Source: Fluviicola sp.
GTDB taxonomy: Bacteria > Bacteroidota > Bacteroidia > Flavobacteriales_D > Crocinitomicaceae
NCBI GenBank assembly: GCA_029866325.1
Contig: JARWZO010000005.1
Coordinates: 62,001 to 126,000 of the forward strand
Reading direction: 5' to 3'
Length of the DNA stretch: 64,000 bases
Positions 41,833 through 51,608 of the stretch are shown here, piece by piece; position 1 is the first letter of the stretch; each line of letters opens with the position of its first letter. A program made the position numbers and the translations under genes. The notes beneath the pieces are model-generated. The model made no database searches, was not told where the DNA came from, and saw only the letters and a program-made list of their open reading frames with translations.

Positions 41833-44800
41833 TAGTTCCCTGATTTAGTGTCATCAATTTCAATCACCATTCCGTCAGGTTCTTGCAAAGATTTCGGTTT
41901 GTTTTTCATCTGCAAAATTTCCTCCAACAAGTCGTTGGCTTCCACCTTAATGCCATCTTCATCGTCAGGATAATTGTCGATAACCGAACGAATGGTTTGC
42001 TCTGCTTGGAACAGGTCTTTTTTCTCTACCAGAACCTTGGTTTGCAAAATCAAGCCTTTGGCAATCCAGTAATCGTAACCCGGTTTCATTTTCAACAAAG
42101 CTCTGATTTCCGTATCCGTTTTGGTGAAATCTCCTTTTTTGAAGTACCCTTCAGCAATGGTGTATTTCGATTCGGCGGCAAACTCGGTGGTTGTGTTTTT
42201 CACCACATATTCCAACGAAGGCAAGGCTTCTGTGAAACGATCTGTTTTCGCCAATGAAATTCCCTTGATGTATTCGGCTTCCAATTTCACCGTATTGGTG
42301 ATTTGTTTGTTGCCCAACACTTTTTTGGCATACTCAGCCGAATTGGCAAAATTCTCGACCACATAATGGCAACGCATCAGTCCAAGCTCAGCAATTTGGG
42401 TCATTTCCGGCGATTTTGAAACCTGCTCCAAACGCGTGTAGTGTGGTAATGCTTGTTCGTATTCGTAGGAGTTGTACAAGAATTTGGCCGTACGCTGCGA
42501 TGCAATTTCGGTGAAATCGTCGTTCGGGCGTTCCAATGTTTGTTTGTAAATATCAATCGCTTCAGCTTCGCGTTTCAGGTTGTAAAGCGCATCGGCTTTG
42601 TAGTTGAGAATTTCCTGTTTGTATTTTCCGTTGGGGTACTTATTGAGGTAACCGTCGAAATCGCTCAAGCAAGCCTGGTACTCTTTTCGCTCATAAGCTT
42701 CCATGGCTTGTTCATAGTATTTGTCTTCCACCTCAAAGCGGATGGAATCGGCACACGGATATAGGTTGGCCAGATTTTCAACCTTCTCCAATTGTCGTTG
42801 TGCAGTGTACACATCAGCCAAAGCTTTGGTTTCTCGCACACAAGTAGCGCGCTCGGTTCCATATTGGTCCAATACACGTTTGAAAAACGATTCGGCTTGT
42901 GTGTATTCTTTCTTCTTGAAATAAGCATCACCGATGTAGTGCAACGCGTCTTTTACTTGAATGGAGCTTGGGTAATCTTTCACCACCTGATTGAAATAAC
43001 GGATGGCCTGATCGTTGTTTCCATCGTTGTAATAACTCAAACCAACCTCAAATACCGAAGTGAGTAAGTATTTCGAATTGGGATAATTGTTGATGATATC
43101 CAGCAAACGCTTGATTTTTTCCTGACGGTTTTGCTTAAATCCGAACAAACGTGCCGAGTAGAACAATGCTTGATCTTCGTAGCCCATTTTCTGATCGTGC
43201 GCCTTGTCGTAAAACTCAATCGCTAGATCGTTTTGTTTGGTCACATAATAGGCATCGGCCAAACGCATGGTAGCATCGGCTTTTTTCTTTTTGTTGGTCA
43301 GGTTGGGTTCTTGCAGGTACAATTGAAAGGCGGCAATGATCTGGGTTTGATCTTTTACTTCTTGTCCCAAATAAGCATAACCGATATTGTACTGAGCATC
43401 GGCTTTTAAGGCAGAACCATAAGCTGTAGGCATAGTCAGAAAGGTGCGATACTCTTTTATTGCGTTTGGAAAATCTTTCAGCATGAAATGACAATCAGCT
43501 GTCCAGAAAACTCCTTTAGCTGAAATATCTTGACTTTGCGGATATTTCTCGATTAGTTTAAAGGCTTCAATGGCTTGTTTGTACTCCGATTTTTGGTACA
43601 ATTCCACCCCGCGATTAAAAGCAATCATTTGGTAAGCACTTTTCAGTTTCGAATCTTTGGTTGGTAATTTATCCAGCGATTCGAGTGCTTTTGCGTAATT
43701 TTTGGTGGAAGAATAACAATTTACCAAGTATTGAAACACCACATTTTTACGCGGTGAATTGGGGTATTTGGTAATGTAATCTTCCAATGCGATCACGGCT
43801 TCGTCATACGGATTCAAATCGAGTTTATAAGAAAGTACCGCATAATTGTACAGGGCATCTTCTTGAATCATGAGGTCTTTATCGATTTGTGCAGCCGCGC
43901 CGAATGCTTTTCGGGCGTACGCCAATTCGTTGAGATTCATGTAACATTCACCGGCATGATAAAGGGAAATTTGTCCCAAGGTATCTTTTACCCGCGATAC
44001 TTTATCGAAATAAGTAATGGCTTTGTTGTATTGTGAACTTTTGAAATAGGCATAACCGAGGGCATAATCGTCGTCGCGGGTGGTGGTCGATTTATCGTTG
44101 TAAACTTCCAAAAACGGAACAGCTTCATCGAATTTCCCGATTTTGTAATACGAATCTCCGATGAGGTGGTTCATTTCGATCTGATCACCGGCTTTCATAC
44201 TATCCAGGTATGGCGGAGCAAATTCGGTAACTTCCTGGTATTTCCCTTGCAGGTAATAAATTTGTGTAATGTAATAAGGCACAACCGTTTTAAAGCGGAC
44301 ATCGCTCATGAGTTTTTCAAATCCTTCCAAAGCCGTTTGGTACGAACCGTCTGTATAACAAATGTGCGAATAATAGTACAACGAAGGTGCGCCGTACTGT
44401 GAGGTAGAATCTTTTACTTCATAAAAAGCGTTTTTGGCCTCGGCAAATTGCTCTTCGTGGAAGTAGGAATAACCCAATTTAAAATGATATTCCTGCAAAT
44501 TTTCGGGCTCTACGTGTTGTTTGTTCAATTGTGCGAACCACTCTATGGTCTTCGGGTAATCCTTTTTCTGGTAATAAAACTGCCCGAACCGGAAGAAGAT
44601 ATCGTATTTGTAAATACTCTCCGGATACTCGCGGTTGAAGGATTCCAACAGTGGAATGGCGTCGTTGTTGAACAAAGCCAGGGCTGAAATGCCTTCGTAA
44701 TAAAGTGCTTTGATATAGAACGGATCGTTTTTAGAACCGGTATAAGAATCAATAAATAAGCGGAATTCTTTTCTGGCAGCACTGAATTGTTCCTTTTCGA

Positions 44801-44912
44801 ACAAGTCTTCGGAGCGGTAAAAACCGGCCAACGAAGAATGGTATTTTTCAGTTTGTTGCGTCCATGCCTGCCCGATTGCAATAGCGAAGAAGAGAATCAA
44901 AAAATGGCGCAT
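41832..44912 (-). CDS. Large tetratricopeptide-repeat protein, exported
   Basis: A signal peptide (MRHFLILFFAIAIGQAWTQ) precedes more than 20 TPR-like helical pairs over about 1000 residues; repeated phrases include ALYYEGISALALF, FRFGQFYYQKKDYPKTIEWF, YYKIGKFDEAVPFLEVY, VGLSYYNDGNNDQAIRYFNQVV and IGDAYFKKKEYTQAESFF. The fold is a superhelical scaffold resembling YbgF/BamD-type periplasmic adaptors but far longer. The ATG at 44912 is chosen over the upstream frame start (44951) because only it gives a signal peptide. It overlaps the beta-barrel gene by one base. Probably tethers or assembles the barrel or other envelope complexes (inference). Confidence 0.85.
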   Translation of the reverse strand: MRHFLILFFAIAIGQAWTQQTEKYHSSLAGFYRSEDLFEKEQFSAARKEFRLFIDSYTGSKNDPFYIKALYYEGISALALFNNDAIPLLESFNREYPESIYKYDIFFRFGQFYYQKKDYPKTIEWFAQLNKQHVEPENLQEYHFKLGYSYFHEEQFAEAKNAFYEVKDSTSQYGAPSLYYYSHICYTDGSYQTALEGFEKLMSDVRFKTVVPYYITQIYYLQGKYQEVTEFAPPYLDSMKAGDQIEMNHLIGDSYYKIGKFDEAVPFLEVYNDKSTTTRDDDYALGYAYFKSSQYNKAITYFDKVSRVKDTLGQISLYHAGECYMNLNELAYARKAFGAAAQIDKDLMIQEDALYNYAVLSYKLDLNPYDEAVIALEDYITKYPNSPRKNVVFQYLVNCYSSTKNYAKALESLDKLPTKDSKLKSAYQMIAFNRGVELYQKSEYKQAIEAFKLIEKYPQSQDISAKGVFWTADCHFMLKDFPNAIKEYRTFLTMPTAYGSALKADAQYNIGYAYLGQEVKDQTQIIAAFQLYLQEPNLTNKKKKADATMRLADAYYVTKQNDLAIEFYDKAHDQKMGYEDQALFYSARLFGFKQNRQEKIKRLLDIINNYPNSKYLLTSVFEVGLSYYNDGNNDQAIRYFNQVVKDYPSSIQVKDALHYIGDAYFKKKEYTQAESFFKRVLDQYGTERATCVRETKALADVYTAQRQLEKVENLANLYPCADSIRFEVEDKYYEQAMEAYERKEYQACLSDFDGYLNKYPNGKYKQEILNYKADALYNLKREAEAIDIYKQTLERPNDDFTEIASQRTAKFLYNSYEYEQALPHYTRLEQVSKSPEMTQIAELGLMRCHYVVENFANSAEYAKKVLGNKQITNTVKLEAEYIKGISLAKTDRFTEALPSLEYVVKNTTTEFAAESKYTIAEGYFKKGDFTKTDTEIRALLKMKPGYDYWIAKGLILQTKVLVEKKDLFQAEQTIRSVIDNYPDDEDGIKVEANDLLEEILQMKNKPKSLQEPDGMVIEIDDTKSGN

Positions 44913-45045
44913 CACGACTTGGTTTTTATAAGTTAGTAAAATTAACCGCAAAGAAAGGTCGTAGCAGCGTGAGTGCCTAAAAGTTTTAAACGCGAACGTG
45001 TTAAGATTATTTCATCGCAAGTCCTTTTTTTTGCTAGTGTTCTGA

Positions 45046-45053
45046 TACCTTTA
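45046..45053 (+). promoter_or_regulatory. -7 box of ftsE
   Basis: TACCTTTA, one mismatch to TAnnTTTG, 18 bases before the GTG start at 45072. Confidence 0.4.
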
Positions 45054-45071
45054 CCTTAAAATCGCACACAG

Positions 45072-45782
45072 GTGGAAAAGGTCATACAGATTCAGCATGG
45101 TAAAATCGTTCAATTGAACCAAGTGGTATTGGACGATGTGAACCTAGAAGTGAATTCCGATGAGCTCGTGTTTCTGATCGGCAAAACCGGAAGCGGGAAA
45201 AGTAGTTTATTGAAAGTGCTTTACGGCGAACTCTCTTTGACTTCGGGCAATGGAAAAGTAGCCGGCTTTTCGGTGAATGAACTCAACAAACGCACTATTC
45301 CGCAATTGCGCAGAGCCATAGGAGTGGTATTTCAGGATTTCCAATTACTCACTGACCGATCAGTTGCCGAAAACCTGTATTTTGTGATGCGCGCCACCGG
45401 CTGGAAAGACAAACGCGAAATGGAAAACCGCGCCAAAACGGTACTTTCTATGGTCGGTTTGGAAACCAAAGGTCACGTACAAGCGCACCAATTATCGGGT
45501 GGTGAACAACAACGAGTAGCCATTGCCCGCGCATTGATCAATCATCCCAAACTCATTCTAGCCGACGAACCTACAGGCAACCTCGATCCGGAAACCTCGG
45601 CAGAAATCATGAAACTCATCATTGCGGTTTCAAAAGAAGAAAAAGCAGCTGTTTTGATGGCCACACACGATATGGCGATGATCGAAAAATTTCCCGGTCG
45701 TGTGATTCGTGTGGAAGACGGCAAACTGAAACCATTGGAGACGATGCATCAATTTGATCCGTTCACACCGATGTTTGAGTGA
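45072..45782 (+). CDS. ftsE: Cell-division ABC transporter ATP-binding protein FtsE-like
   Basis: ATPase partner of FtsX, which controls peptidoglycan hydrolases at the septum. Walker A GKTGSGKSS (residues 37-45), Q-loop VFQDFQLL, signature LSGGEQQRVAIARA (about 140), Walker B LILADEPTGNLD and the switch His in ATHDMA. Length (236 aa) is normal for FtsE. The start is GTG. No ftsX lies next to it; the downstream gene is convergent. It is divergent from the giant TPR gene. Assignment to FtsE rather than a LolD/MacB-type ATPase rests on overall similarity only. Confidence 0.82.
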   Translation: MEKVIQIQHGKIVQLNQVVLDDVNLEVNSDELVFLIGKTGSGKSSLLKVLYGELSLTSGNGKVAGFSVNELNKRTIPQLRRAIGVVFQDFQLLTDRSVAENLYFVMRATGWKDKREMENRAKTVLSMVGLETKGHVQAHQLSGGEQQRVAIARALINHPKLILADEPTGNLDPETSAEIMKLIIAVSKEEKAAVLMATHDMAMIEKFPGRVIRVEDGKLKPLETMHQFDPFTPMFE

Positions 45783-45787
45783 TTTTA

Positions 45788-46912
45788 CTAATTGAAGAGA
45801 TACTTCTCCACAACCTCCAACAACCTTTTTTCCGAAAAAAGCTCTCGCACTTCTCTCAATTGAGTGGTTGACTCCTCTTCTGAAAGAACATTTTCCGAAA
45901 GGAGTTCCTGGGCTAGTTTTTCCGGTGTTGAGACAACGATGCAAAGGTGGTTTAAACCCGATCCGGCAACAATTTCAGGTGTGACAATGCATTTTTTGCC
46001 CGTCATCAACGCGTTGAGTAATTTAAGTTTGATACCTGATTGTTGGAACCCGACGATGAGATGAGCACTGGCGGTTTGCATGAGTTCCTGCAACTGAAGA
46101 TCGTCAGGATTTTTAATGAGTTGCACGTTGGTCTGCTGAGAGCAGGCTGTTACCAGTGCTTGATCCGGATTTTTTCCGGCGATAATCAAGTTTTGTGGAA
46201 TAGGATTTTTGTGAAATGCATCCAACAACCAATAAACAGCTTCGCAGTTTTCGGCCACACTTAGGTTACCATGAAAAAGGTAAAACGGATCGTGCGGTTT
46301 CGCCACAATTGTTGAAGGAAAGTGTTCAAACCCGACAGGAACGTAAACTACGTTTTCAAACCGCGATTTGTAATAGTCGGTATCCGATTCACTGATGGTT
46401 GCCAAAACTATCGCCTGTTTCAGCTCACTTTCGTGTTGGTGCAATTTGCGCGCTTCCGATCTAAAATACCACCGTTCGAAAAAAGAACTTGATCGTTTTG
46501 ACAATCCATCGTAATACTGCCATTCGATGTTATGCAGACGTACCATCTTTTTGCGACCACTCAGTTCCGGATGGTTGAGCCAAAAAGTACAATGCTGTCC
46601 TTCAAATACAACAGGGTAATCATCCTGCAGCAACCGGTTTAAAAGCGCTTTTGAATTCCGTGTGTTGACAATAAAAGGACGTTTTGACAACCAGCTCAGG
46701 ATACTTTTCGACCTAGTATAATAGTGTACTTCATCTGCGATCTCAGAAAAATCATGCTTGCGCCCTCGTCCGTATTCATAACAATGCAAGATAATGTGAT
46801 ATCCGGCATTTTTCAAACTGCGACAACGATAGTACACATCCATCACACCACCGTAATCGGGTGGAAAGGGCACATCAAAGGCCACAATGTGAATGCTTGT
46901 GTTAGTGGACAT
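45788..46912 (-). CDS. Glycosyltransferase (GT4-like)
   Basis: Transfers a sugar from a nucleotide donor in surface polysaccharide assembly. The N-terminal Rossmann part starts HIVAFDVPFPPDYGGVMDVYYRCRSL, the usual GT-B glycine-rich acceptor loop, and the C-terminal part has FHGNLSVAENCEAVYWLLDAF, LIIAGKNPD and a donor-binding segment (GIKLKLLNALMTGKKCIVTP). Length is 374 aa, and there is no membrane segment. Its start overlaps the end of the upstream glycosyltransferase gene by 11 bases, so the two form an operon. Converges on ftsE. Confidence 0.85.
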   Translation of the reverse strand: MSTNTSIHIVAFDVPFPPDYGGVMDVYYRCRSLKNAGYHIILHCYEYGRGRKHDFSEIADEVHYYTRSKSILSWLSKRPFIVNTRNSKALLNRLLQDDYPVVFEGQHCTFWLNHPELSGRKKMVRLHNIEWQYYDGLSKRSSSFFERWYFRSEARKLHQHESELKQAIVLATISESDTDYYKSRFENVVYVPVGFEHFPSTIVAKPHDPFYLFHGNLSVAENCEAVYWLLDAFHKNPIPQNLIIAGKNPDQALVTACSQQTNVQLIKNPDDLQLQELMQTASAHLIVGFQQSGIKLKLLNALMTGKKCIVTPEIVAGSGLNHLCIVVSTPEKLAQELLSENVLSEEESTTQLREVRELFSEKRLLEVVEKYLFN

Positions 46913-48023
46913 CGGCGTAAATCCGTTGAAGTATTTCCGTTTCTTTCTCCCAATTCTCTACCAAGGCGGCTTTTTCGCAATTACGTTTCAGTTGGTGCAT
47001 CCGTTCGGTATCGGAAAGAAGATTCCCAATACGTTCGGCCATGTGTTCTGGCGTATAATCGGTCAAAACAAGTCCAAGATCGTGTTGCTGTACCAGATTG
47101 GCAACTTCCACTACATTTGAGCATACAATAGGTGTACCGGCGTGCATGTAGTCAAACACCTTATTAGGAAGTGAAAACTCATAATTGGGATTGGTGGGTT
47201 GATCGAGGCTTAACCCGAGGTCGGCATGAAACGTAAACTCCATGAGTTGACTGTAAGGACGTTTCCCAAAAAAAAGGACTTTGTCAGTGAGTTGTTCCAC
47301 TTCCACACGCCGTTTCATTGCCGGAATGATATCACCATCACCCACCAAGATAAGTACCGTATCGTTTAAGTGATGCATCATTGCGATGGCCTCTTCAATT
47401 CCACGATCAATGTTGAGTCCGGCTCCTTGCATGATTAGTAATCGTTTATTTTCGGGAATACCGAGTTCGTGTTTGGTAGGCACCGATGTAGGTTTCCAAA
47501 GCGGAGAAACATTGCGCACCACCTGAACTGGGATGTGGTATTTTTGCTCATACTTATCCGCAATAGACCGATTAACCGTATAAACGGTTTTCAATTTCGG
47601 AAAAGTGTATTGCTCAATGCGTTCCCAAATGCGGCGTACTTTAGGTCGGCTAAGCAATTCGGGAACTTCCGTAAAATATTCATGCGAATCATACACCAGT
47701 GGAATACCTTTTAAACGTGCGATGATTGTGTTTGGAAGCAAGGTGTCCAAATCATTGGAAAGTAATAATTGACTTTTTCGAAACAGCAAAAAGAAGAACA
47801 ATCGAAGGTTAAAAAAGGCATAAAACAACGCTCCCTTTTCGAACAGCAAAACCATCCTTTTGGTGGAATACGACCGTAGGTTGAGAGGAACACTATCGCG
47901 TTTTTTGCGACCTACCAACAACACCTCATACCCTTGGTCTGTGAGAAATGTACAGACTTTGTGCACCCGTTGATCGGTACTTAAATCGTTGATGACACTT
48001 ACAATTGCTTTGGGTCTTGACAT
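46902..48023 (-). CDS. Glycosyltransferase family 4
   Basis: GT-B fold enzyme, first gene of a two-gene operon. Start MSRPKAIVSVINDLSTDQRVHKVCTFL (ATG at 48023; the extra 13 codons upstream are unlikely). Motifs include YDSHEYFTEVPEL, NVSPLW, MQGAGLNIDRGIEEAI, ILVGDGD and the donor-site EX7E-like region around NKVFDYMHAGTPIVCSNV. Length is 373 aa. Located beside Wzz-like and O-antigen ligase genes (divergent), so a role in lipopolysaccharide O-antigen or exopolysaccharide synthesis is likely. Confidence 0.9.
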   Translation of the reverse strand: MSRPKAIVSVINDLSTDQRVHKVCTFLTDQGYEVLLVGRKKRDSVPLNLRSYSTKRMVLLFEKGALFYAFFNLRLFFFLLFRKSQLLLSNDLDTLLPNTIIARLKGIPLVYDSHEYFTEVPELLSRPKVRRIWERIEQYTFPKLKTVYTVNRSIADKYEQKYHIPVQVVRNVSPLWKPTSVPTKHELGIPENKRLLIMQGAGLNIDRGIEEAIAMMHHLNDTVLILVGDGDIIPAMKRRVEVEQLTDKVLFFGKRPYSQLMEFTFHADLGLSLDQPTNPNYEFSLPNKVFDYMHAGTPIVCSNVVEVANLVQQHDLGLVLTDYTPEHMAERIGNLLSDTERMHQLKRNCEKAALVENWEKETEILQRIYADVH

Positions 48024-48157
48024 GTGTTCTTTCGGTGTCCAAAAATAGCAGAATCCGTTCAATGATTCGTTTAACGCAAAAAAAGGGGGTTTAGTTCACA
48101 AAGATCGCTTACCGGTACTGGGATGATTATCCTTATCCACGGTGACGAATACATTAA

Positions 48158-48279
48158 TTTTTACTCCCACAGATACATCAACCTCAGGCTGAAGCTTATA
48201 ACGGCAGCGCTCTTCATAGTGTAATATATTACGAGGGCGTTAGTCGAGTCAAAATCTGTGTATCTGTGGGGGAGAAAAA
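48158..48279. repeat. Inverted-repeat element CTCCCACAGATACA
   Basis: TTTTTACTCCCACAGATACA near 48158-48176 is inverted at 48259-48279 as TGTATCTGTGGGGGAG followed by a run of A. A short palindrome GTAATATATTAC lies in the centre. No open frame. The rest of the 365-base gap (48024-48388) contains no other visible structure. Confidence 0.7.
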
Positions 48280-48388
48280 AAGTAACGATCATTCACATTT
48301 AATTCAGTGGTCTCTGTATAATTTTACGCCTTTTTAACCGTTAATGGCTCACAAACTGTAAATTCGCACCTCTAAAACAAACAACTAC

Positions 48389-49384
48389 ATGGAAGAAAGT
48401 ACTGCTGTAATGCAAGAACAACGCATGAACCTACTGGTAACCATCTGGAGAAAGCGCAAAATTTTATTGATTACAACCGCGGCAGCCTTTGTTGTTTCAA
48501 CGGTAATTGCGTTTTTAATGACCCCGATTTACCGTTCCACAGCCATCGTTTTCCCTGCCGCCACAAGCACCGTTTCTTTCTCCGAGCAACGTAATGCCAA
48601 AGCGTCATCAATGGACTTCGGGGAAGAAGAACAAGCCGAACAATTGATTCAGATTTTGCAATCGTCTAGCATTCGCGACAAAATTGTAGCGGAATTCGAT
48701 TTGCAAAAACACTATGAAATCGACAAAAACGACGAAAACAAGTATTACAAACTCGTTAAAGAGTACAACCAAAACATCTTGTTTGTTAGAACCCGTTACG
48801 GTTCCATTCAAATTGACGTTCTGGATCGCGACCCGGTTCTTGCAGCAGATATTGCCAATAAAATTGTCGATCTCATCGATACTGTGAAAAACGAAATGGT
48901 GGCCGCGCGTACCATGCCGGCTTTCGAGATTAACAGACGTAAAAGAGATCAAATGGAAGCTGATCGAAAAGCCATATTGGATCAATTGGATACCTTGGCC
49001 GCCAAAGGAGTTCTTCCGTTGGATTCACGTGCAGGTCTTTTCCAAGCTTATGTAGATGCAAAAAGTCCTGAACAACGTGCCGAGATCAAGGAAAAAATCG
49101 ACATCAACAACCAATACGGAGCTCTTTTTGATGGATTGGAATACATCCGTAACGAAAAGATTGTGAAACTGGAAGATTTCTCTGTTTCTTACGAACAAGC
49201 AGAATCGGATGCCAATACCAAGTTCAGCCATAAATTTGTGGTGGAACGCGCTGTAGTTGCCGATAAAAAAGACAAACCGAAACGCATGATCATTGTATTG
49301 CTTTCCGTAATCGGAACATTCATTTTCATGGTGTTTGCCTTGCTGTTACAAGATAAATTGAAAGAACTTCGCAAACTGGCGTAG
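48389..49384 (+). CDS. Wzz/GumC-like polysaccharide chain-length determinant
   Basis: Inner-membrane co-polymerase. Two membrane segments flank a periplasmic coiled-coil domain: about residues 28-50 (KILLITTAAAFVVSTVIAFL) and about 300-322 (MIIVLLSVIGTFIFMVFALLL). The Wzz signature after TM1 (MTPIYRSTAIVFPA) and long charged helices (RRKRDQMEADRKAILDQLDTLAAKG) fit the family. Length is 331 aa. No tyrosine-kinase domain. Its stop overlaps the GTG start of the ligase gene by one base (TAGTG), so they are translationally coupled. Confidence 0.9.
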   Translation: MEESTAVMQEQRMNLLVTIWRKRKILLITTAAAFVVSTVIAFLMTPIYRSTAIVFPAATSTVSFSEQRNAKASSMDFGEEEQAEQLIQILQSSSIRDKIVAEFDLQKHYEIDKNDENKYYKLVKEYNQNILFVRTRYGSIQIDVLDRDPVLAADIANKIVDLIDTVKNEMVAARTMPAFEINRRKRDQMEADRKAILDQLDTLAAKGVLPLDSRAGLFQAYVDAKSPEQRAEIKEKIDINNQYGALFDGLEYIRNEKIVKLEDFSVSYEQAESDANTKFSHKFVVERAVVADKKDKPKRMIIVLLSVIGTFIFMVFALLLQDKLKELRKLA

Positions 49385-50820
49385 TGGCTTTTCTCCGCGA
49401 ACATAGCTGGCTGTTGCTTTTCGGAGCACTGTTCATCGGGTTACTCGGTTATTGTATCTGGATTGATTTCTGGTATGCCTACCTGATTCCGTATGCATTG
49501 GTCGTGCTCTTCGTGGCTGTCTTTTACACCGAATACACCTTTTTCTTCATCATAGCCATGACACCGCTTTCGGTGAATATTGAAGAATACACCGACGGTT
49601 TCGGACTGTTTTTACCCACCGAACCGCTGCTATTCGGAACCATGATGCTATTGGTCATGCAATCGCTTTACTCAAGAGTGTTCCCTGATTATTTATGGCG
49701 AAATCCGATTGTAATTGTGATCATCATTTACCTCTTATGGATTTTTATTACTTCCATTACCTCCGAACAACCGGTGATTTCGTTTAAGTATTTACTCGCT
49801 CGTTTGTGGTTTATCATTCCAGTGCTTTTTTACGGAAGCAACCTGTTTTTCGACCCGAAAAAAATCAAATGGTTTCTCTGGTTGTTCATCACCGGAATGA
49901 TTCTCGTTATTTGTTATACGGTTACCATTCATGCGTATTACCGTTTCGGAGAAAAAGAAAGTCATTGGGTAATGTGGCCTTTCTTTAAGGATCACACAAT
50001 ATACGGAGCATTGGTCGCGCTGATAGTTCCGCTGGTTTTTGCACTTTATTTCTCAAGAAGACACACGCCTTTGGTGCAATTTATCCTCATTGGATTTATG
50101 GTTGTTAATCTGATCGGTTTGTATTTTTCCTACACAAGAGCGGCCTGGTTGAGTATTGTATTAGCCTTAGGTGTTTGGGCGCTTATTCGGTTTAAAGTGC
50201 GATTTAGTGTTTTCTCAACAGCCGTTTTAATGGTGCTTGGATTTATCTGGTATTCATGGGACGGCATTCAGCAAGATTTGGCACGTAACAAATCTGAACA
50301 CACCACTGAAGAATTCAGCGAACGTCTGGAAAGCGCCACCAATGTAACAACCGATGCCTCTAATCTGGAACGCATCAACCGCTGGTCGTGTGCCATCGAC
50401 ATGTTTGAAGAACGCCCGCTTGTGGGCTTTGGACCCGGAACTTACGCCTTTGAATATGCCCGGTTTCAAGATCCGGAAAACCTCACCATTATCTCAACCA
50501 ATTTCGGTGTAATGGGAAATGCCCATAGCGAATACCTCGGACCCTTGGCAGAAATGGGATTGATCGGAATGCTCTTGGTGTTTGCCTTGGTCTTCGTGAT
50601 TTTTTACTTTTCAATCAAACTGTATCATCGCTGGCCGGAAAGTGATCGCGAAACTCGGACACTCATCCTAGGAATGATCTTGGCATTGAGCACCTATTTT
50701 ATTCATGGTTTGCTGAACAATTACCTTGATACCGATAAAGCTGCCATCCCTATTTGGGGAATGTGTGCCGTATTCATCGCACTCGACGCACGTTTACGTT
50801 CGGGAAAAGTGAAGCAGTAA
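49384..50820 (+). CDS. O-antigen ligase/polymerase family membrane protein
   Basis: WaaL/Wzy-type protein with about 12 membrane helices over 478 aa and the large periplasmic loop with the Wzy_C signature (NRWSCAIDMFEERPLVGFGPGTYAFEYARF ... GNAHSEYLGPLAEMGLIG in pieces), including the HS-EYL motif typical of ligases. It either joins O-antigen to lipid A-core or polymerises repeat units. Start GTG at 49384 overlaps the stop of the Wzz-like gene. Together with the two nearby glycosyltransferases it makes a small surface-polysaccharide cluster. Confidence 0.88.
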   Translation: MAFLREHSWLLLFGALFIGLLGYCIWIDFWYAYLIPYALVVLFVAVFYTEYTFFFIIAMTPLSVNIEEYTDGFGLFLPTEPLLFGTMMLLVMQSLYSRVFPDYLWRNPIVIVIIIYLLWIFITSITSEQPVISFKYLLARLWFIIPVLFYGSNLFFDPKKIKWFLWLFITGMILVICYTVTIHAYYRFGEKESHWVMWPFFKDHTIYGALVALIVPLVFALYFSRRHTPLVQFILIGFMVVNLIGLYFSYTRAAWLSIVLALGVWALIRFKVRFSVFSTAVLMVLGFIWYSWDGIQQDLARNKSEHTTEEFSERLESATNVTTDASNLERINRWSCAIDMFEERPLVGFGPGTYAFEYARFQDPENLTIISTNFGVMGNAHSEYLGPLAEMGLIGMLLVFALVFVIFYFSIKLYHRWPESDRETRTLILGMILALSTYFIHGLLNNYLDTDKAAIPIWGMCAVFIALDARLRSGKVKQ

Positions 50821-50835
50821 TTTTCTCGAGGCAGC

Positions 50836-50864
50836 TTTGAAGTCGTCAATTACCCGTAAATTTG
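50836..50864 (+). promoter_or_regulatory. Promoter of the riboflavin synthase gene
   Basis: TTTG (50836-50839), exactly 17 bases, then TAAATTTG (50857-50864); both boxes are perfect. The ATG is 21 bases further. No FMN riboswitch can be recognised; the 5' leader is too short for one. Confidence 0.8.
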
Positions 50865-50884
50865 CGACACAAAAACACAACAAC

Positions 50885-51472
50885 ATGTTCACGGGAATCA
50901 TTGAAACATTAGGAGAAATCGTCGCTATTGAGCACGAACAAACAAACGTACATTTTACCGTAAAATCAACCATCACGCACGAACTGAGAATCGATCAAAG
51001 TGTTGCTCACAATGGCTGTTGCCTTACTGTAGTCGCTATTGAAAATGACAATTACGTGGTTACGGCTATTCAGGAAAGTTTAGACCGCACCAATCTGGGC
51101 AACTGGAACATTGGCACCAAAGTAAACCTAGAACGCTGTATGCAACTCGGCGCCCGTCTTGACGGACATATTGTGCAAGGTCATGTGGATACCACGGGTG
51201 AATGTATTTCGGTAGAAAACCTAGATGGCAGTTGGAAATATACATTTACTTACGATGCATCTTATCCTACCGTTGCCAAAGGTTCTGTAACAATTAACGG
51301 AGTAAGTCTTACCGTAGTTGATTCAGAAAAAGGGCAATTTTCTGTTTGTATTATTCCATACACATACGAGCACACCAACTTCCATACGTTTGAAGTAGGC
51401 ACCAAAATCAACCTAGAATTCGATATTATTGGAAAATATGTCGCTCGATTGATGGAAGAGCGCGAAGCTTAA
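50885..51472 (+). CDS. ribE: Riboflavin synthase alpha chain
   Basis: Dismutates two molecules of 6,7-dimethyl-8-ribityllumazine to riboflavin. The N-terminal signature MFTGIIETLGEI and two homologous lumazine-binding domains are visible: NGCCLTVVAI with RTNLGNW in the first, and NGVSLTVVD with HTNFHTF in the second; HIVQGHVDTTG links them. Length (195 aa) is normal. The frame opens 16 codons upstream, but that segment is the promoter, so the ATG at 50885 is used. Other rib genes are not in the window. Confidence 0.95.
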   Translation: MFTGIIETLGEIVAIEHEQTNVHFTVKSTITHELRIDQSVAHNGCCLTVVAIENDNYVVTAIQESLDRTNLGNWNIGTKVNLERCMQLGARLDGHIVQGHVDTTGECISVENLDGSWKYTFTYDASYPTVAKGSVTINGVSLTVVDSEKGQFSVCIIPYTYEHTNFHTFEVGTKINLEFDIIGKYVARLMEEREA

Positions 51473-51608
51473 CAGTTTAATAATATTCCGCATTTAAATC
51501 GATTTAGCAACTGCTAATCAGCTGGAAAACAGGTTGTTTATTTTTCATATTTTCATGTTTATATTCGTAACTGCTCAAAAAAACTAGCATCGTAAGGGTG
51601 CGTTTTCC

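Noticed and set aside
50837-50884. Longer N-terminus for riboflavin synthase
   Set aside because: It would be translated from promoter sequence; MFTGIIE is the family start.
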